A DNA stretch of 64,000 nucleotides from JAAYFT01 sp036562765 (GTDB lineage Bacteria > Bacillota > Clostridia > Tissierellales > Tissierellaceae), in contig DATCJO010000123.1 in assembly GCA_036562765.1 (NCBI GenBank), forward strand, positions 1 through 64,000. Direction: 5' to 3'. Both the position numbers and the translations under genes were made by a program. Under the pieces are notes generated by a model. That model saw only the letters and a list, made by a program, of their open reading frames with translations. It had not been told where the DNA came from and searched no databases. This document shows positions 17,890 through 27,762 of this stretch, piece after piece. The first letter of the stretch is position 1; each line of letters begins with the position of its first letter.

Positions 17890-18948
17890 TTATTCAATAA
17901 TAATTTCTGTTTTTGGCTCTACTACCTGAATCCAGGTTACGCCAGGATTTAATACTATTTCATTTCCATTTAAATCATAAAATAATGTTTTTGCTTCCCT
18001 AGATTTTTTTACCCATTTTACATCAATAACTTTACCATTAGTTATATATTTCCCATTTCCTTCTCCAACTAACTGAATATCAAGTCTTCCTTCCTTATCT
18101 ATAACTTTAGTTTTTGCTTCTTGAATAATAATATTTTTAGCAATTATTGGGCTTTCATCTGTTTCATCTATATGTAGCTTTCCGTCTTTATATCTTGTAT
18201 AGATTTTTTTCTCCATATCATAAACATATTCAGTATTATTATCTTTTCTATAGTTAATTAATACTCTGCTGGCATTTCCACCTTCAATATCGGTATCGTC
18301 TTCATGGAATTTAAAGGGGGTAAATTCACCTGTTAATCTATACTTCCTCTCTGCCTGTGTTTGCCTAATTACTTCCATGCTTGAATACAGATTATGGGGC
18401 ATCTTTTTATGTGATTCCCTCCAAAATACTTTGTTTGAGCTAGTCAATCCATCTATATCAGCAATTTTCAGCTCCTTTATATCCTTCATAGCTTGATTGC
18501 TTCCGCCAACCCTTACATAAACAGCATCATATTCTAAAACTGTAGTTACAAAATAAGGCCTTGAACTCCTTATTGGTCCAATTAATGGAGGATCGTTTAT
18601 TAAATAAATACCCATATATCTTGTATAAGGGGCTTCTACCAAAAATTCATAGACTATTTCAGCATCTTTAAGTCCCGCTTGCCATCTAGCTTTAGGATGA
18701 TTATCAAACATAACTGCTACAGGCCTTCGGTTCACCTTTTCTTCTTCAGCATAAATCCCACTTAATGGTGAAGGAATCCCAACCTTTTCAGGGAGTTCCT
18801 CTTTGACTTCTTCTTCAGCTATTTCCTCCTCATCCACAACAGCTGGTTCCTCTACAATTACAGGTTCATCAGTATTATTCTTTTTACAGCTTGTAGTTAA
18901 TACTGCCAAAACTAAAACTGCCAATAATATTTTAATCTTCAGTTTCAT
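17890..18948 (-). CDS. DUF3048 (YerB-like) lipoprotein
   Basis: This 352-residue secreted protein has a lipoprotein signal: a short basic start, a hydrophobic stretch and the lipobox LTTSC at about residue 20. An acidic E/V-rich linker (about residues 28–55) leads into the conserved DUF3048 body (RPVAVMFDNHPKARWQ, then VRVGGSNQA and MPHNLY). The family is common in spore-forming Firmicutes. Its function is not established. It sits in the same operon as cdd and the lipid kinase. Confidence 0.85.
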   Translation of the reverse strand: MKLKIKILLAVLVLAVLTTSCKKNNTDEPVIVEEPAVVDEEEIAEEEVKEELPEKVGIPSPLSGIYAEEEKVNRRPVAVMFDNHPKARWQAGLKDAEIVYEFLVEAPYTRYMGIYLINDPPLIGPIRSSRPYFVTTVLEYDAVYVRVGGSNQAMKDIKELKIADIDGLTSSNKVFWRESHKKMPHNLYSSMEVIRQTQAERKYRLTGEFTPFKFHEDDTDIEGGNASRVLINYRKDNNTEYVYDMEKKIYTRYKDGKLHIDETDESPIIAKNIIIQEAKTKVIDKEGRLDIQLVGEGNGKYITNGKVIDVKWVKKSREAKTLFYDLNGNEIVLNPGVTWIQVVEPKTEIIIE

Positions 18949-18959
18949 AAATTTCCCCC

Positions 18960-19661
18960 TTATCCTATGATTTTAAATATAATTATTCCTACAAGAATTC
19001 CTATTATTGCTCCGAAGAAAACCTCTATAAAAGAATGAATCTTGCCCTCAATCCTGCTTTCTCCAACTAAAATTGCCAAAGCAAAAGTCAAAGTAGTAAC
19101 CAACACGTTCTTTGCCAGTAAAGATACTATAGTAGCTATACAGAAGGCCACTGATGAATGACCGCTAACAACTCCCCCCTGAAAATGGGTGCCTTTCCCC
19201 TTATAGAAAAGGGCTTTTAATCCTACTGTTAAAAGTATTACCACTATTAAAGCTACAAAGGTTAAATGGGTAGATGAAGTTGTTATTTTATTCAACAATA
19301 AATCACCATAAAAACTAATCCTATCAAAGAATAGCAAATATCCTACTACTACGGAGTTTATGGCTGCAATAAGGACTGCTCCTGCTGATATATCCTTTGC
19401 CAGTTTTGCCAGAGGATGTTGTTTATGGGTAACTAAATCTACGACCTTTTCTATGGCAGTATTAAATAACTCCGCCACAATTACCAGGGATATGGCAAAG
19501 AAAAGGGTCAATAGTTCTAGCCTTGAAAAATCAAAGAACAAGCTGAATATAACAACTACTATTGCAATAATATAGTGAATCTTCATATTCCTTTCAGTTT
19601 TAAGTGCTGATATAATGCCATTTACAGCATAATTAAAACTGTCAATCAAGGATTTCTTCAT
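18960..19661 (-). CDS. Diacylglycerol/undecaprenol kinase fused to a PAP2-type phosphatase domain
   Basis: This 233-residue membrane protein has two parts. Residues 1–125 form a DgkA-type prokaryotic lipid kinase with the signature VVAELFNTAIEKVVDL. Residues 130–233 form a PAP2-like module with SGHSSVAF, consistent with the catalytic histidine motif, and several further membrane helices. In Gram-positives the kinase acts on undecaprenol. The fusion suggests kinase and phosphatase control of the carrier-lipid pool. It lies next to ybeY, as is common. Confidence 0.85.
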   Translation of the reverse strand: MKKSLIDSFNYAVNGIISALKTERNMKIHYIIAIVVVIFSLFFDFSRLELLTLFFAISLVIVAELFNTAIEKVVDLVTHKQHPLAKLAKDISAGAVLIAAINSVVVGYLLFFDRISFYGDLLLNKITTSSTHLTFVALIVVILLTVGLKALFYKGKGTHFQGGVVSGHSSVAFCIATIVSLLAKNVLVTTLTFALAILVGESRIEGKIHSFIEVFFGAIIGILVGIIIFKIIG

Positions 19662-19663
19662 GC

Positions 19664-20128
19664 CTATTCCCCTTTTAAATTTTTAAATATCCCTAACCTT
19701 TTCATTACTTCCTTTTCCTTTTGTCGCATAACCAACCTATCCTCGTCAGTTTCATGGTCATATCCTAATAAGTGCAACATGGAATGGGCAGTAAGATATG
19801 AAATTTCCCTTTCTAAAGAATGTCCAAAATCTTGAGATTGCTCTAAAGCCTTTTCAAGTGATATAACAATATCACCAAGAGGCTTTAGTTCCCCAGGGAA
19901 GATATCATCTCCTAATGGAAAAGATAATACATCTGTCTCCCTGTCTATTCCTCTATATTGCCTATTTAATTCTCTTATTTCTTCGTTGTCAACAAAAGAT
20001 ACGCTAATCTCACAATCCAAAGATTCTCCTTCTAACAATAAGACCTCTCTACATGTTTTTTCAATTAATTCATAGATGCTGTTATCTACTTCTACCTTAT
20101 TTTGTCTGTTATCTATATAAATTTCCAT
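19664..20128 (-). CDS. ybeY: Endoribonuclease YbeY
   Basis: This 154-residue single-strand endoribonuclease acts in 16S rRNA maturation and ribosome quality control. The zinc-binding motif is HSMLHLLGYDH (about residues 115–125). The upstream DVLSFPLG segment is also conserved. The start lies two bases after the pgpH stop region. Confidence 0.95.
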   Translation of the reverse strand: MEIYIDNRQNKVEVDNSIYELIEKTCREVLLLEGESLDCEISVSFVDNEEIRELNRQYRGIDRETDVLSFPLGDDIFPGELKPLGDIVISLEKALEQSQDFGHSLEREISYLTAHSMLHLLGYDHETDEDRLVMRQKEKEVMKRLGIFKNLKGE

Positions 20129-20130
20129 AT

Positions 20131-22191
20131 TTAAACCTCCGACTTTTCTTCTATTTTTGGATATTCAATCCTATCATGGTAAATTCCCGTTAAAACTTTA
20201 ATAAAGGAATTTGCTATGATGTCAATCTCTTTTAATGTTATATCACTTTCATCTAGCTGTCCATCTCTTAGTTTCCCTTTTACTACTTTCTTTACCATTT
20301 CTTCAATTTTCTCTTTGCTTATATCCTTCATGCTTCTAACTGCTGCCTCAGAAGAATCAGCAAGCATTACAATTGCAGCTTCCTTTGATTGTGGCTTTTT
20401 ATTTTTATACCTAAATTCATCCTCTGAAATTTCAATATCTTTATTTATTTCTTTTGCCTTATGGTAAAAATATGCCACCAAAGTATTTCCATGGTGTTGT
20501 TCGATAATATCCAATATTTCCTTAGGTAGTTTATTTTCTTTTCCTAAAGTTACTCCATCAGAAGTATGGGAAGTAATAATGGCAGTGCTTTGTAATGGCT
20601 GTAATTTATCATGGGGATTTTCCATGCCAAATTGATTTTCTGAAAAATAAAAAGGTCTCATAAGCTTACCAATATCGTGATAATAAGCCCCAACTCTTGC
20701 AAGAAGCGGATTGGCAGATATGGACTCTGCTGCAGATTCAGCCAAGTTTCCTACTAAAATGCTGTGATGGTATGTTCCAGGAGCTTCTAATAGCAACCTC
20801 TTTAACAGAGGCTGATTTGGATTAGATAGTTCTAAAAGCTTCATAGTTGTTAAAACAGAAAATACATTTTCCCAAATAGGTAAAGTTCCCAAAGCTAAAA
20901 CTGAAGATATTACTCCATTTAAAAAACTGTAAAGCCCTTGAGAAAATGAATCTAGTGCCCCAACGTTTAAAGCCATTCCATAGGAAGCTAAGCTTAAAAC
21001 ATTAACAATTCCCATTACTAAGCCATTTATTAAAATATTATATCTCTGATCTTGTTTAATTGCCAGTAAAGAAGCAATACTGCCAGATATAATATACATA
21101 GTAGTTATACTTCCATCTAACTTTAATAAAAATCCTAAATAGAAAGATAGAAATATATTTACCACAAAGCCTAATCTCGGATCCACTAATATGGATATTA
21201 GAAGTGCAGTAGTACCTATGGGCATTATATATGGCGAAATCTTATATAGCTCTTTGCTTATAAATATAACTGCTATAGTAACTATCAAGACAATTAAAAA
21301 CATGTTATTATTTAATATATCCTTATTGTAGTAATAAATATAGCCAATAATTATAAATATTATTAATGAGATTAAGATAATTATTCCTAATATGGTCTTT
21401 ACTGGTATTTTGTTATCTTCTCTTAAAAGTCCCGATTCCTTTATTAAATACAACTCTCTTTCACCAATTATTGAGCCATGAGGTGCTATAATTTCATTTT
21501 CCTTAAGGATAACTGTTTCAACGCTTTCTGCAGCTTCCTTTTTCAACCTTTCCGTTTCTGCTGTATCTATAAATTCATTGGGCTCAATAGTAGCCAACAT
21601 CAATGCTAAACCCAACCTTTTCTCACCATCTGTCATATCAAGGGATTCAAAGGTACTCTTTAAGTTGTTTTTCTCATATTCAAGTTCTGATTCTCTTATT
21701 CCACTGCCCATAATCTGATTTATTAAGTCAAATAAATTGTTTTCAAAATTGTTAAGATTTTTATAGTCCATCCTTAATGCTATTAATACATCATCTCTTG
21801 TTAGCCCTAAACTTTGATTTTCCATCAACTGTTCAGCTTTTTTAGTTAGGCTTAAATTTTCAATAGCTTTTATATCCCTAACAGTATCCAAAAAATCCTT
21901 AATCTTATTTTTCATATTCATCTGTACAGATGGATAAATTCTGTATTTTGGCTCTACTTTATCTGATGCTTCTTTTTTCAATTTTTCAGTAGTATAAATA
22001 TCCTCTAAATCTTTTGTTGCCCTAATATCAAAAGGGGCCACATCTCCTACACTTAACTCCAACTTGTCCGTTTCAATTTTATAAATAGTTATAAAAAAAA
22101 GGGCTGCTGTAAAAATTACAAGCAATAACCCATTATATAATCTTCTATTTTTTTTCAAAAAACTATCACTTTTATTATCTTTATTGGCCAT
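20131..22191 (-). CDS. 7TM-HD family phosphohydrolase (PgpH-like)
   Basis: I choose the ATG at 22191, six bases after GGGGAGG, because longer versions overlap phoH without a better binding site. The result is 686 residues. It has an N-terminal membrane helix, an extracellular 7TMR-HDED domain (about residues 60–265), seven membrane helices (about 270–450) and a cytoplasmic HD domain (TYHHSILVGNLAE, YYHDIGKL). Characterised homologues degrade cyclic di-AMP, which is the likely role here. It lies between phoH and ybeY, the standard order. Confidence 0.88.
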   Translation of the reverse strand: MANKDNKSDSFLKKNRRLYNGLLLVIFTAALFFITIYKIETDKLELSVGDVAPFDIRATKDLEDIYTTEKLKKEASDKVEPKYRIYPSVQMNMKNKIKDFLDTVRDIKAIENLSLTKKAEQLMENQSLGLTRDDVLIALRMDYKNLNNFENNLFDLINQIMGSGIRESELEYEKNNLKSTFESLDMTDGEKRLGLALMLATIEPNEFIDTAETERLKKEAAESVETVILKENEIIAPHGSIIGERELYLIKESGLLREDNKIPVKTILGIIILISLIIFIIIGYIYYYNKDILNNNMFLIVLIVTIAVIFISKELYKISPYIMPIGTTALLISILVDPRLGFVVNIFLSFYLGFLLKLDGSITTMYIISGSIASLLAIKQDQRYNILINGLVMGIVNVLSLASYGMALNVGALDSFSQGLYSFLNGVISSVLALGTLPIWENVFSVLTTMKLLELSNPNQPLLKRLLLEAPGTYHHSILVGNLAESAAESISANPLLARVGAYYHDIGKLMRPFYFSENQFGMENPHDKLQPLQSTAIITSHTSDGVTLGKENKLPKEILDIIEQHHGNTLVAYFYHKAKEINKDIEISEDEFRYKNKKPQSKEAAIVMLADSSEAAVRSMKDISKEKIEEMVKKVVKGKLRDGQLDESDITLKEIDIIANSFIKVLTGIYHDRIEYPKIEEKSEV

Positions 22192-22207
22192 CGACATCCT
22201 CCCCATA

Positions 22208-23179
22208 TTAACGTTGAGAACTTTCATACTTATCGTAGGCTTCTATTATCCTTTGAACCAATGGATGTCTTACTATGTCCTGTTTTGTAAGATATATAAA
22301 ATCAATGCCCTTTACATTATCAAGTATTTTTGTAATAGTCTTTAATCCAGATTCCTTTCCTTTAGATAAGTCAATTTGAGTAATATCGCCTGTAATAATC
22401 GCTTTAGAGCCAAAACCCAATCTGGTTAAAAACATCTTCATTTGTTCGTTTGTTGTATTTTGAGCTTCATCTAGGATAATATAAGAAGAATCCAAGGTTC
22501 TTCCTCTCATATATGCTAAAGGTGCTACTTCTATTAGCCCTTTTTCAACATACTTACTGTAGCTTTCCGCTCCAAGGATATCAAACAAGGCATCGTAAAT
22601 AGGTCTTAAATATGGATCAACTTTCTCTTGCAAATCCCCAGGCAAAAATCCCAAGCTTTCTCCTGCTTCCACTGCTGGCCTTGTAAGTATTATTCTGTTA
22701 ACTTCTTTATTTTTTAGAGCTTGAACTGCCATGGCCATAGCCAAATAAGTCTTACCTGTACCAGCAGGTCCAATGCAAAAGACGATGTCGTTTTTTCTAA
22801 TGGCATCCAAATATCTTTTTTGTCCTATAGTCTTTGGCTTTATACTCTTACCAGAAGCTGTAATACATACAACTTCATTTAGAAGTTCCTTTACATATTC
22901 TTCCTTCCCTTCTAACAACAACTGTATTGAGTATCTTAAATCCTGTTTGTCTAACCTTTTTTGCTTTTTTATGATTTCAATTAGATTGTAAATTAATTTT
23001 TTTCCTAACTCTACAGCTATTTCATCTCCGTAGAGCCTAATTTCTCCATCCCTGATTTGGATATCTACGCCTAATTCTTCCCTTATAATATTGATATTTT
23101 CATCAAAAGCACCAAAGATTTCCCTAATTATTTGAGAATCATCAATAATTATAGAATTGTCATGCACGCTGTTTTGCAA
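22208..23179 (-). CDS. PhoH-like ATPase
   Basis: This 323-residue protein has a Walker A motif GPAGTGKTYLA (about residues 137–147) and a Walker B LDEAQN (about 237). The N-terminal part resembles a KH-like RNA-binding fold. The probable start is TTG at 23179 with AGGGAGG seven bases upstream. The family is linked to RNA metabolism with YbeY, which is encoded two genes downstream. The exact activity is unproven. Confidence 0.92.
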   Translation of the reverse strand: MQNSVHDNSIIIDDSQIIREIFGAFDENINIIREELGVDIQIRDGEIRLYGDEIAVELGKKLIYNLIEIIKKQKRLDKQDLRYSIQLLLEGKEEYVKELLNEVVCITASGKSIKPKTIGQKRYLDAIRKNDIVFCIGPAGTGKTYLAMAMAVQALKNKEVNRIILTRPAVEAGESLGFLPGDLQEKVDPYLRPIYDALFDILGAESYSKYVEKGLIEVAPLAYMRGRTLDSSYIILDEAQNTTNEQMKMFLTRLGFGSKAIITGDITQIDLSKGKESGLKTITKILDNVKGIDFIYLTKQDIVRHPLVQRIIEAYDKYESSQR

Positions 23180-23181
23180 AC

Positions 23182-24384
23182 CTAATCCTCCCTATTATTT
23201 ATAATTTGTTTTTTCCCAATGTCTTCAATGGTTTCTACAATAACTTGGGTTGTTAGGATATTGCCATCTATTTGATGCCTTATGTTCTTTGACTGTATCT
23301 GAGCATCAGGTGGCAATTCCTTATTGATTTCCTTTGTAGCAGCAATTTGATTTGCGTTTTTTAAGTAGTCTATGTTCTGCTTAATTTCTTCAAGTTCAAC
23401 TTCTCTATATTCATAATTTACTATTTTTATAGGAAAATCAATATTATATTTTTCTAAATTAATAAGGCTTTTCTCTTCTACAACTTCCTTATAATTATCA
23501 AAGGGAACCCTGCCCTTCATAAATTTAATCCCCATATCGCCAATTTTAATTCCTTTTTGAGTATAAACTCTGCCTGTGAATTTCTCTACAGTTTTTACTA
23601 TTGGTTCCCTTATGACGCTACTGTATCTCGTAAGTGCCAATACCTCTCCTTCAGCATGAACTAACAATGGTTCTCCGCTTAAATAATTGGTAATTATGCC
23701 AGAAATAAGTATATCTCCTGGACTTACTATTTCTCCCTTTTCAACAACTGCCTTCCCATTTTTTGCAACAACTTTTACGATTACTCCTTTCTTCTTTGCT
23801 ACTATATGACAGGGATAATCCTTATTTACCTTTTCTGGAGGTAAATCCTGTTCTTTTATTTCAACTGTCAATTTTGTTCCCTTTATATTCACAGAAACAA
23901 AGGAAAAATAATCATACTTTTCCAATAATTTGTCTTCTATTAGTTCCTTATCTATCGTATATTTTATCTTTCCAATACTAACATTATTATCATTTAAAAA
24001 GGAAATTATTTCTTCTGTTGGAGTTTGTTCATTTCCTATTATTTCAATTTTCCAAACAATAGATGAAAGGAAAAAAATAATTGCCCAAAACAATAAAAAA
24101 CCTGCTGCCCACATCTTTCTTTCTTTTAGTTTTGACATCAAAAAAGGAAAACCAGTTTTTCCAACTATTTCTACCCTACATCCAACTTTCTTTACAATCT
24201 TTTTTAATTCCTTGAAGCCTTTTGTAGTAGACTTCATCTCTAGTACAACATTGTTAATCCTTTTAACATCCCACAGATAAATATCGTAACTGGCAGCCAA
24301 GTTTAACAATCTCTCAAGTGTAAGCCCTTCAACTCTAATAATAACATATCCTTTAAAATAATTCCATATCTTTATTGCTAGCAT
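23182..24384 (-). CDS. yqfD: Sporulation protein YqfD
   Basis: This 400-residue sporulation-associated membrane protein has a cytoplasmic N-terminal region (about residues 1–85) and one membrane segment (WAAGFLLFWAIIFFLSSIVW, about 92–111). A long extracytoplasmic part follows, with an IIGNEQTPTEEI-like POTRA start and a KGVIVKVVAKNGKAVVEKGE barrel-sandwich segment. It is mother-cell expressed (sigma-E) in Bacillus. The gene directly follows yqfC, the usual pair. Confidence 0.9.
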   Translation of the reverse strand: MLAIKIWNYFKGYVIIRVEGLTLERLLNLAASYDIYLWDVKRINNVVLEMKSTTKGFKELKKIVKKVGCRVEIVGKTGFPFLMSKLKERKMWAAGFLLFWAIIFFLSSIVWKIEIIGNEQTPTEEIISFLNDNNVSIGKIKYTIDKELIEDKLLEKYDYFSFVSVNIKGTKLTVEIKEQDLPPEKVNKDYPCHIVAKKKGVIVKVVAKNGKAVVEKGEIVSPGDILISGIITNYLSGEPLLVHAEGEVLALTRYSSVIREPIVKTVEKFTGRVYTQKGIKIGDMGIKFMKGRVPFDNYKEVVEEKSLINLEKYNIDFPIKIVNYEYREVELEEIKQNIDYLKNANQIAATKEINKELPPDAQIQSKNIRHQIDGNILTTQVIVETIEDIGKKQIINNRED

Positions 24385-24395
24385 ACCAACACTCC

Positions 24396-24674
24396 CTAGC
24401 TTATTATTTCTATGTTTTCAATTTTCCCAACAACTATTATTTCTTCAGAAAGTATTGTCTTAATTTCCAAATTTTCCCCTGTAATCTTAAACACTCCGAT
24501 TTTTGTATTAATTCTTACATTATTGCTGGAATACTCTATAATTCCCTTGTGATTTAACAAAGAGGCTTCCCTATCCCCAATCATTGTTAATTTGGGAAAA
24601 TCCATTATTATATCTCTCGGTAGCTCTAAAGCTTCGGAGATGTTATTCTTCAAATTCTCTATCTTTTTTTTCAT
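24396..24674 (-). CDS. yqfC: Sporulation protein YqfC
   Basis: This 92-residue protein of the YabP/YqfC family has the conserved LPRDIIMDFPKLTMIGDREA start and a beta-rich C-terminal half (VRINTKIGVFKITGENLEI). It lies 11 bases upstream of yqfD. Together they indicate a complete endospore pathway. The biochemical role is unknown. Confidence 0.9.
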   Translation of the reverse strand: MKKKIENLKNNISEALELPRDIIMDFPKLTMIGDREASLLNHKGIIEYSSNNVRINTKIGVFKITGENLEIKTILSEEIIVVGKIENIEIIS

Positions 24675-24729
24675 CTAAACCCCTCCAATAAATTCTATGC
24701 CCCTTGAATATGGACTATACCAATGAAAA

Positions 24730-24753
24730 AAGCCTGTGATAATCACAGGCTTC
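24730..24753 (-). terminator. Terminator separating the floA unit from yqfC–yqfD
   Basis: Ten-base perfect arms (AGCCTGTGAT and ATCACAGGCT) are followed on the minus strand by six T residues. The stop codon of the 24743 gene lies inside the stem. Transcription from nfeD–floA should end here, leaving yqfC–yqfD to a separate, presumably sporulation-specific, promoter. Confidence 0.8.
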
Positions 24754-25231
24754 TTCTTTGATTTTGTAGGCATCTCGGACCTGACAAAATTTCGGAAAAA
24801 ATTATTCCTTTAACAAGGTCTCTCTTAAATTTTTCCTTTTTATTCTTTAGTGTAATATCCCTTTTGTCATCATTTTTGCTTAGTTCTAAGTTTTCTAATG
24901 GACTACTTCCGATCTCACTAGAAACTGTAATCTCTTTATTATCTCTTACCTTTACTGCAGCAGTAACTTGATGTTTAACTTCAGCTTTTTGGCTGTTTGC
25001 TTGCCCTTGTATAGATTTTTTATTGTATCTTTCCCTTTCTCTTTTTATTTCTTCCTCTAAAATCTTCCTTAAATCTGTAACTGGTCTTGGGTTAACTGTA
25101 TCAGTAGTAGTTTTCCTTAATTCTCTGCGTCTTTTTTCCATTTCCTTTTCTATATTCTTCTTGTCTCTGAGGGATTTTACTACTAGATTAGCCACTGCTA
25201 CGACTATTAGGAAAATTAAAGATTCAGACAT
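24743..25231 (-). CDS. Small membrane-anchored basic protein of unknown function
   Basis: This 162-residue protein has an N-terminal membrane helix (about residues 4–18), then a highly charged, coil-forming stretch to about residue 70 and a low-complexity charged remainder. GGGAGGG precedes the ATG. It follows floA by 11 bases and ends inside the terminator hairpin, so it belongs to the nfeD–floA transcript. I do not recognise a family. Its position suggests association with flotillin microdomains, which is only inference. Confidence 0.65.
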   Translation of the reverse strand: MSESLIFLIVVAVANLVVKSLRDKKNIEKEMEKRRRELRKTTTDTVNPRPVTDLRKILEEEIKRERERYNKKSIQGQANSQKAEVKHQVTAAVKVRDNKEITVSSEIGSSPLENLELSKNDDKRDITLKNKKEKFKRDLVKGIIFSEILSGPRCLQNQRRSL

Positions 25232-25242
25232 AAAATCCCTCC

Positions 25243-26223
25243 CTATTCATCTTTCTTATCTTCATCTACTATCTTTGATATAGCGGACCTCATATCTGTA
25301 TCTGCAAGGATATTTTTCATATTGTAATAATCCATTACACCTATTTTACCTTCTCTTAAAGCTTGAGCCAATGCCAATGGAACTTCAGCCTCTGCTTCTA
25401 CTACTTTTGCCTTCATGGCTTGAACTTCTGCTCTCATTTCTTGTTCTCTAGCCACTGCCATTGCTCTTCTTTCTTCAGCTTTAGCTTCAGCAATTTTCTT
25501 GTCTGCTTCAGCTTGATCCATCATCAATTTAGCTCCTATGTTTCTTCCTACATCAACATCAGCAATATCTATGGATAGAATTTCATAAGCAGTTCCCGAA
25601 TCTAGCCCTTTATCCAATACAGTCTTAGAAATGCTGTCTGGATTTTCCAAAACATATTTGTGAGATTCTGAACTACCTACTGTAGTTACTATACCTTCAC
25701 CTACTCTGGCAATTATTGTTTCTTCTCCTGCTCCTCCAACTAACCTGTCAATATTGGCCCTTACAGTAACTCTTGCTTTGACAATGACTTCAATACCATC
25801 TTTAGCAACTGCTGCTATTTGAGGAGTTTCTATAACCTTTGGATTAACAGAAACTTGCACAGCTTCCAATACATTTCTACCAGCCAAATCTATGGCAGCC
25901 GCTCTCTCAAATACTAAAGGTATATTTGCCCTTTGAGCAGCAATTAACGCATCAACCAAAGTATTTACGTTTCCACCAGCTAAATAATGGGCTTCTAGCT
26001 CATTAATCTTAAGTTCTAATCCTGCTTTAGTTGCTTTAATCATTGGATTAACAATCCTAGATGGTGGAACTCTTCTAAGCCTCATACCTATTAATGTACC
26101 TAATGAAATCTTTACACCTGAAAAATATGCTGTTACCCACAATCCAACAGGTATAAAGGTAAAGAAAAGAATTATAAATATTATTATTAAAAAAGCTAAT
26201 AAGAATGGTACAAAAAATGTCAT
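25243..26223 (-). CDS. floA: Flotillin-like protein FloA (YqfA)
   Basis: This 326-residue membrane scaffold protein has an N-terminal hydrophobic hairpin (about residues 3–35), the family sequence GLELKINELEAHYLAGGN, and a long coiled tail rich in EA repeats (AEADKKIAEAKAEERRAMA). FloA organises functional membrane microdomains. The gene lies two bases after the nfeD stop, the canonical operon partner. Confidence 0.95.
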   Translation of the reverse strand: MTFFVPFLLAFLIIIFIILFFTFIPVGLWVTAYFSGVKISLGTLIGMRLRRVPPSRIVNPMIKATKAGLELKINELEAHYLAGGNVNTLVDALIAAQRANIPLVFERAAAIDLAGRNVLEAVQVSVNPKVIETPQIAAVAKDGIEVIVKARVTVRANIDRLVGGAGEETIIARVGEGIVTTVGSSESHKYVLENPDSISKTVLDKGLDSGTAYEILSIDIADVDVGRNIGAKLMMDQAEADKKIAEAKAEERRAMAVAREQEMRAEVQAMKAKVVEAEAEVPLALAQALREGKIGVMDYYNMKNILADTDMRSAISKIVDEDKKDE

Positions 26224-26224
26224 C

Positions 26225-27505
26225 TTACAACCTCCTCACAAATATTTTTGAACCTTCAACCCTTATTACTTTAACTGGTACATCTTTTGGAATAAAGCTT
26301 CCGTCCGATAATGCATCAAGTTTTACTCCATCTATTTCAATAAACCCAGCAGGGCGAAGTTCTGTAATAGATTTTCCCTCTTTATTTAAATATTCAACTG
26401 GGGAGCTGGCACTTAAATAACCCTTTTCATCCTTTTCTGACGCATCGAGTACTATTTTACTAATTAGTTTGCTCTTATATCCCATTTTAATGAGGATGAT
26501 AACAACTATTGCTGTAATAATAATAGCGATGCTCAAAGAAAGGAATGCAATTTTTAAAGAATCCATTGCAAGAATTATTCCTACCAACACTAATATTATT
26601 CCACTGATTCCAGGAAGGCCAAAACCAGGTACCATGGCTTCTATAATTAATAAAATAAGGCCAGTCACAAACAATATTAAAGATGTCCAGTTGGAATTGC
26701 CAGCAAGGATATTTCCACCAAAATATAGGCCAAAACTAATAATGCTTATTGTACCACCTATTCCAAATCCAGGAGTTAAAAACTCAATTACTAAGCCTAT
26801 AAAACCTACAGTCAATAAAAATGTACTTACATAAGGACTTGAAATATATTTTGCCAATTTTACCTGCAAATTTTCTTCAACAACTTTGATATTTGGATTT
26901 TTTATACCAAAAGAATCTAATATTTCCTCATAACTATTAGCTGTTAAATCTGCTATGCCATATTTTATTGCTTCAGCAGAAGTCAAATTAACTAATTTCC
27001 CTTTACTAGTTAATCCTTCTATTACAATGTCTTTGTCTGCCATAGCTTCAACTATCAGTGGGTCTCTGTTTCTATACTGTGCAGTATCCCTAAGCATGCT
27101 TCTCCACATAGAAAGGACTTTTTCTGTATTTGGTATAGGTTCTGCTGAGCCAATGGTTGCAGAGCTGGACACCACAACCTTTTCTGATGCTATGGTAATA
27201 AGCACACCTGCAGACTCGGCTTTTTTATTGACATAAGATATTGTTGTAACTGGTATGGAAACAATCAGATTCTTAATCTTTTCTGTCTCTGCAATAAGTC
27301 CTCCATAAGTATCTATTTCAAAAATAATAGCAGTTGGATTCTCATCAATTATCTTATCTAAAGTATTATTTATGAAATTATAAGTAGCACGGTTAATTTC
27401 TCCCTTTATAGGTATTACATATACATTATTCGTATCTGCAAAGCTTATACTTGATATTAGCAAAGCTAAAGTTAAAATAAGTATCCCAGCAAATCTCTTT
27501 TTCAT
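26225..27505 (-). CDS. NfeD-family membrane protease-like protein (YqeZ type)
   Basis: This 426-residue protein has a signal peptide (about residues 1–23) and a ClpP-class serine-protease-like domain with SAGVLITIASEKV and SSSATIGSAEP (about residues 92–120). Four or five membrane helices (about 225–340) and a C-terminal OB-fold NfeD domain (GFIEIDGVKLDALSDG) follow. It is the long NfeD1b type that pairs with flotillin. It probably processes or stabilises membrane proteins in FloA domains. Confidence 0.9.
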   Translation of the reverse strand: MKKRFAGILILTLALLISSISFADTNNVYVIPIKGEINRATYNFINNTLDKIIDENPTAIIFEIDTYGGLIAETEKIKNLIVSIPVTTISYVNKKAESAGVLITIASEKVVVSSSATIGSAEPIPNTEKVLSMWRSMLRDTAQYRNRDPLIVEAMADKDIVIEGLTSKGKLVNLTSAEAIKYGIADLTANSYEEILDSFGIKNPNIKVVEENLQVKLAKYISSPYVSTFLLTVGFIGLVIEFLTPGFGIGGTISIISFGLYFGGNILAGNSNWTSLILFVTGLILLIIEAMVPGFGLPGISGIILVLVGIILAMDSLKIAFLSLSIAIIITAIVVIILIKMGYKSKLISKIVLDASEKDEKGYLSASSPVEYLNKEGKSITELRPAGFIEIDGVKLDALSDGSFIPKDVPVKVIRVEGSKIFVRRL

Positions 27506-27731
27506 CTATACACCTCCCATTATTATATATATTATATAAGATTAATAATAAATTTTGTGTAATATTTACCCAGATATTGCAAAATTACTAACAAATTCTA
27601 GAAAAAATTTTTATAAAGAATAATAAATCACATTAGTTTATATTATGTAATAATAAAAATAATATGTTATAAATTAAAACTTGCATTTTCATCTTTAAAC
27701 ATTATGTTGCCAAAATAAAAAAATCAAAAAT
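27506..27731. other. AT-rich intergenic region between nfeD and yqeY
   Basis: About 225 bases separate nfeD from the yqeY terminator. I see no open frame with a binding site and no structured RNA. A weak minus-strand TTACAC–17–TTATAT pair near 27530–27560 could drive nfeD–floA. Confidence 0.4.
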
Positions 27732-27762
27732 TAAAAAAACCTGGGAAAAACCCAGGTTAATT
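27732..27762 (-). terminator. Terminator of the heat-shock/rpsU/yqeY transcript
   Basis: AACCTGGG and CCCAGGTT arms with a five-base T loop are followed on the minus strand by a long T-rich tract. The upstream arm touches the yqeY stop codon. Confidence 0.85.
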
